From positions 1 through 38,633 of the forward strand of contig CAKTPO010000019.1 in NCBI GenBank assembly GCA_934591845.1: a stretch of DNA of 38,633 nucleotides. Reading direction: 5' to 3'. This stretch comes from an uncultured Oscillospiraceae bacterium (GTDB lineage Bacteria; Bacillota; Clostridia; Oscillospirales; Oscillospiraceae). How positions within the stretch are numbered: the stretch's first letter is position 1; each line of letters opens with the position of its first letter. The notes under the pieces were generated by a model. It had not been told where the DNA came from. It saw nothing but the letters and a program-made list of their open reading frames with translations, and ran no database searches. The translations under genes were made by a program, and so were the position numbers. Below, one piece after another: positions 37,624 through 38,633 of this stretch.

Positions 37624-38195
37624 CGGTCAAACAGACCCAGTGCCTGCTGGCCTTCCTGGGTTATGACCCCGGGGCCGTGGACGGGGCGGCGGGGAAAAAC
37701 ACCCGGGGTGCTGTGGTGCGGTTTCAGACCCAAGAGGGCTTGACCCCCGACGGCATCGCCGGAGAAAAGACCCAAAAGGCCCTTCTGGCGGCGGTGGCAG
37801 CGGGGCGGATGTATGCACCCAGGCAGACAGTGGGAGACGGCCCGGCATGGTGGCGGGAGATCCGCTATTTTAAGCGGAACGAGCCCTATATCGCCTGCTC
37901 CTGCGGCCGCTGCGGCGGCTTCCCGGCAGAGCCGGATGAACGGCTCATGCGCCTGGCAGACAGCCTCCGCCGGGAGGCAAAAACTCCCCTGATCCCCAGC
38001 AGCACCGTCCGCTGCCCAGCCCATAACCGGGACGTCGGCGGCGTGGCAAACTCCCGGCACCTTTCGGGAAAAGCCATGGACTTTTCCATCCCCGGCTGGC
38101 CCGCCTCAAAAATCCTGACCCTGCTTCAAAACCACCCGGAAGTCCGCTACGCCTACGCCATCAACCAGACCCACGTGCATATGGACGTGCTGTAA
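37620..38195 (+). CDS. Phage endolysin: peptidoglycan-binding domain plus M15 zinc peptidase
   Basis: 191 residues. Residues 6-58 form a PG_binding_1 domain (LLAFLGYDPGAVDGAAGKNTRGAVVRFQ...GLTPDGIAGEKT). The rest is a peptidase M15A (VanY/Ply-like) domain with R131-C-P-A-H135-N136, G140-G141, S-R-H147-L-S-G-K-A-M-D154 and T-H-V-H187-M-D189; H147, D154 and H187 are the expected zinc ligands. It should cut peptide bridges or stem peptides in the cell wall. There is no holin-like gene and no signal peptide. Three cysteines (C93, C95, C98) lie between the domains. ATGA overlap with the preceding gene; a terminator follows. Confidence 0.93.
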   Translation: MTVKQTQCLLAFLGYDPGAVDGAAGKNTRGAVVRFQTQEGLTPDGIAGEKTQKALLAAVAAGRMYAPRQTVGDGPAWWREIRYFKRNEPYIACSCGRCGGFPAEPDERLMRLADSLRREAKTPLIPSSTVRCPAHNRDVGGVANSRHLSGKAMDFSIPGWPASKILTLLQNHPEVRYAYAINQTHVHMDVL

Positions 38196-38208
38196 CGCCA
38201 AACAAACC

Positions 38209-38247
38209 AGCAGGCCGCCCCTTTTTCGGGACGGCCTGCTTTGCTTT
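38209..38247 (+). terminator. Terminator of the phage cassette
   Basis: AGCAGGCCGCCCC (38209-38221) pairs with GGGACGGCCTGCT (38228-38240, one bulge/mismatch), followed by TTGCTTTT. Confidence 0.85.
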
Positions 38248-38273
38248 TGAATGCGCAATGGCCTTTTGGCTGC

Positions 38274-38633
38274 TTACTGCATACCGCTTTCGTAGGCCTC
38301 GATCATCTTCTTGAACGTGTGACCCGTACAACCTTCGGGATTTGCCCGCCGTTTTAGCTTCCCCAGGTACTTTTCACAGGTATCCCCGGTGAAAATCTTA
38401 ATGTCCAGCCGCAGGGTGTTATCATCCTCCGGGGTGACGTAAATCCTGTCGATGAAGGTGTCTATAAAATCCTTGGTGATGGCCTCGGTCTGGCACTGCT
38501 TCTCCGCATCCCGAAGGACTTTGCGAAGGTGCTCCATATTGGCACGGAACTCCTCACTGGATTCCTGCTGGTCTTTCAGCTCCAGGAGCGCCTGCTCGCC
38601 GGACTTGATTTCCTGGTTGCACTGGGCGGTCAT
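38274..38633 (-). CDS. Large serine recombinase, C-terminal part (cut by window edge)
   Basis: The visible 119 residues are the end of the protein. A helical, coiled-coil-like region (LLELKDQQESSEEFRANMEHLRKVLRDAEKQ) is followed by AITKDFIDTFIDRIYVTPEDDNTLRLDIKIFTG, a pattern typical of the C-terminal end of large serine recombinases of Firmicutes mobile elements (DUF4368-type tail). The catalytic N-terminal domain lies beyond the right edge. The ATG at the edge is internal. It converges on the phage cassette and could be the integrase of the element to the right. Confidence 0.8.
   Translation of the reverse strand: MTAQCNQEIKSGEQALLELKDQQESSEEFRANMEHLRKVLRDAEKQCQTEAITKDFIDTFIDRIYVTPEDDNTLRLDIKIFTGDTCEKYLGKLKRRANPEGCTGHTFKKMIEAYESGMQ

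Noticed and set aside
1..38633. The idea that the leftward frames at both window edges are one gene on a circular molecule
   Set aside because: Joining the ends puts the two frames out of register, and the content is chromosomal housekeeping genes.

Overview
The window looks like a chromosomal stretch from a fairly GC-rich member of the Clostridia, probably an Oscillospirales (Ruminococcaceae/Oscillospiraceae-like) gut bacterium. The evidence is the Firmicutes division genes sepF and divIVA, a T-box in front of ileS, the block miaB-mutS-mutL-miaA-hfq, a Firmicutes-type tRNA-Gly/tRNA-Val pair, and lipoproteins and sigma-A promoters with 17-nt spacers throughout. Species cannot be read from the sequence.

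Layout. 1-580: the left edge carries the start of a leftward reading frame inside a 17-bp inverted repeat that resembles an insertion-sequence end, then a dispersed palindromic repeat. 582-2105: a membrane-anchored zinc-ribbon/parvulin foldase, leftward. 2425-13147: rightward housekeeping block with miaB, mutS, a CPBP intramembrane protease, mutL, a CrtO-like membrane protein, miaA and hfq (tightly packed, several ATGA overlaps), then a YggS-type PLP protein, sepF and divIVA. 13165-16430: T-box-controlled ileS with its terminator. 16459-19870: two large GT-C-like membrane proteins. 19967-22331: a DUF1538 membrane protein followed by two PII-like proteins, an operon with its own promoter and terminator.

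22380-26300 is an accessory, repeat-rich strip. It holds tRNA-Gly and tRNA-Val, each facing a mirror-image copy of its own 3' end, a decayed toxin-antitoxin remnant, a small secreted protein, and an AT-richer island (XRE regulator, small membrane protein, lipoprotein). 26258-33143: a cobalamin riboswitch with a terminator platform controls a complete Opp/Nik-type ABC importer (lipoprotein, two permeases, two ATPases) followed without a visible break by a MATE exporter. I infer cobalt (or corrinoid/metallophore) traffic. 33144-35000 is again a repeat mosaic with one orphan type IV pilin-like gene. 35010-38247 is a self-contained phage tail-fibre/lysis cassette with its own promoter and terminator but no capsid, portal, sheath or terminase genes in the window. 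The right edge is the C-terminal part of a leftward large serine recombinase.

Six copies of a ~122-bp imperfect palindrome (TGTCATTCCGA...CGGAATGACA) occupy the gaps between transcription units, together with at least four other short repeat families. The candidates most worth a second look are the B12-riboswitch ABC/MATE operon, the mirrored tRNA 3' ends, the DUF1538/PII operon and the stand-alone tail-fibre/lysis cassette.
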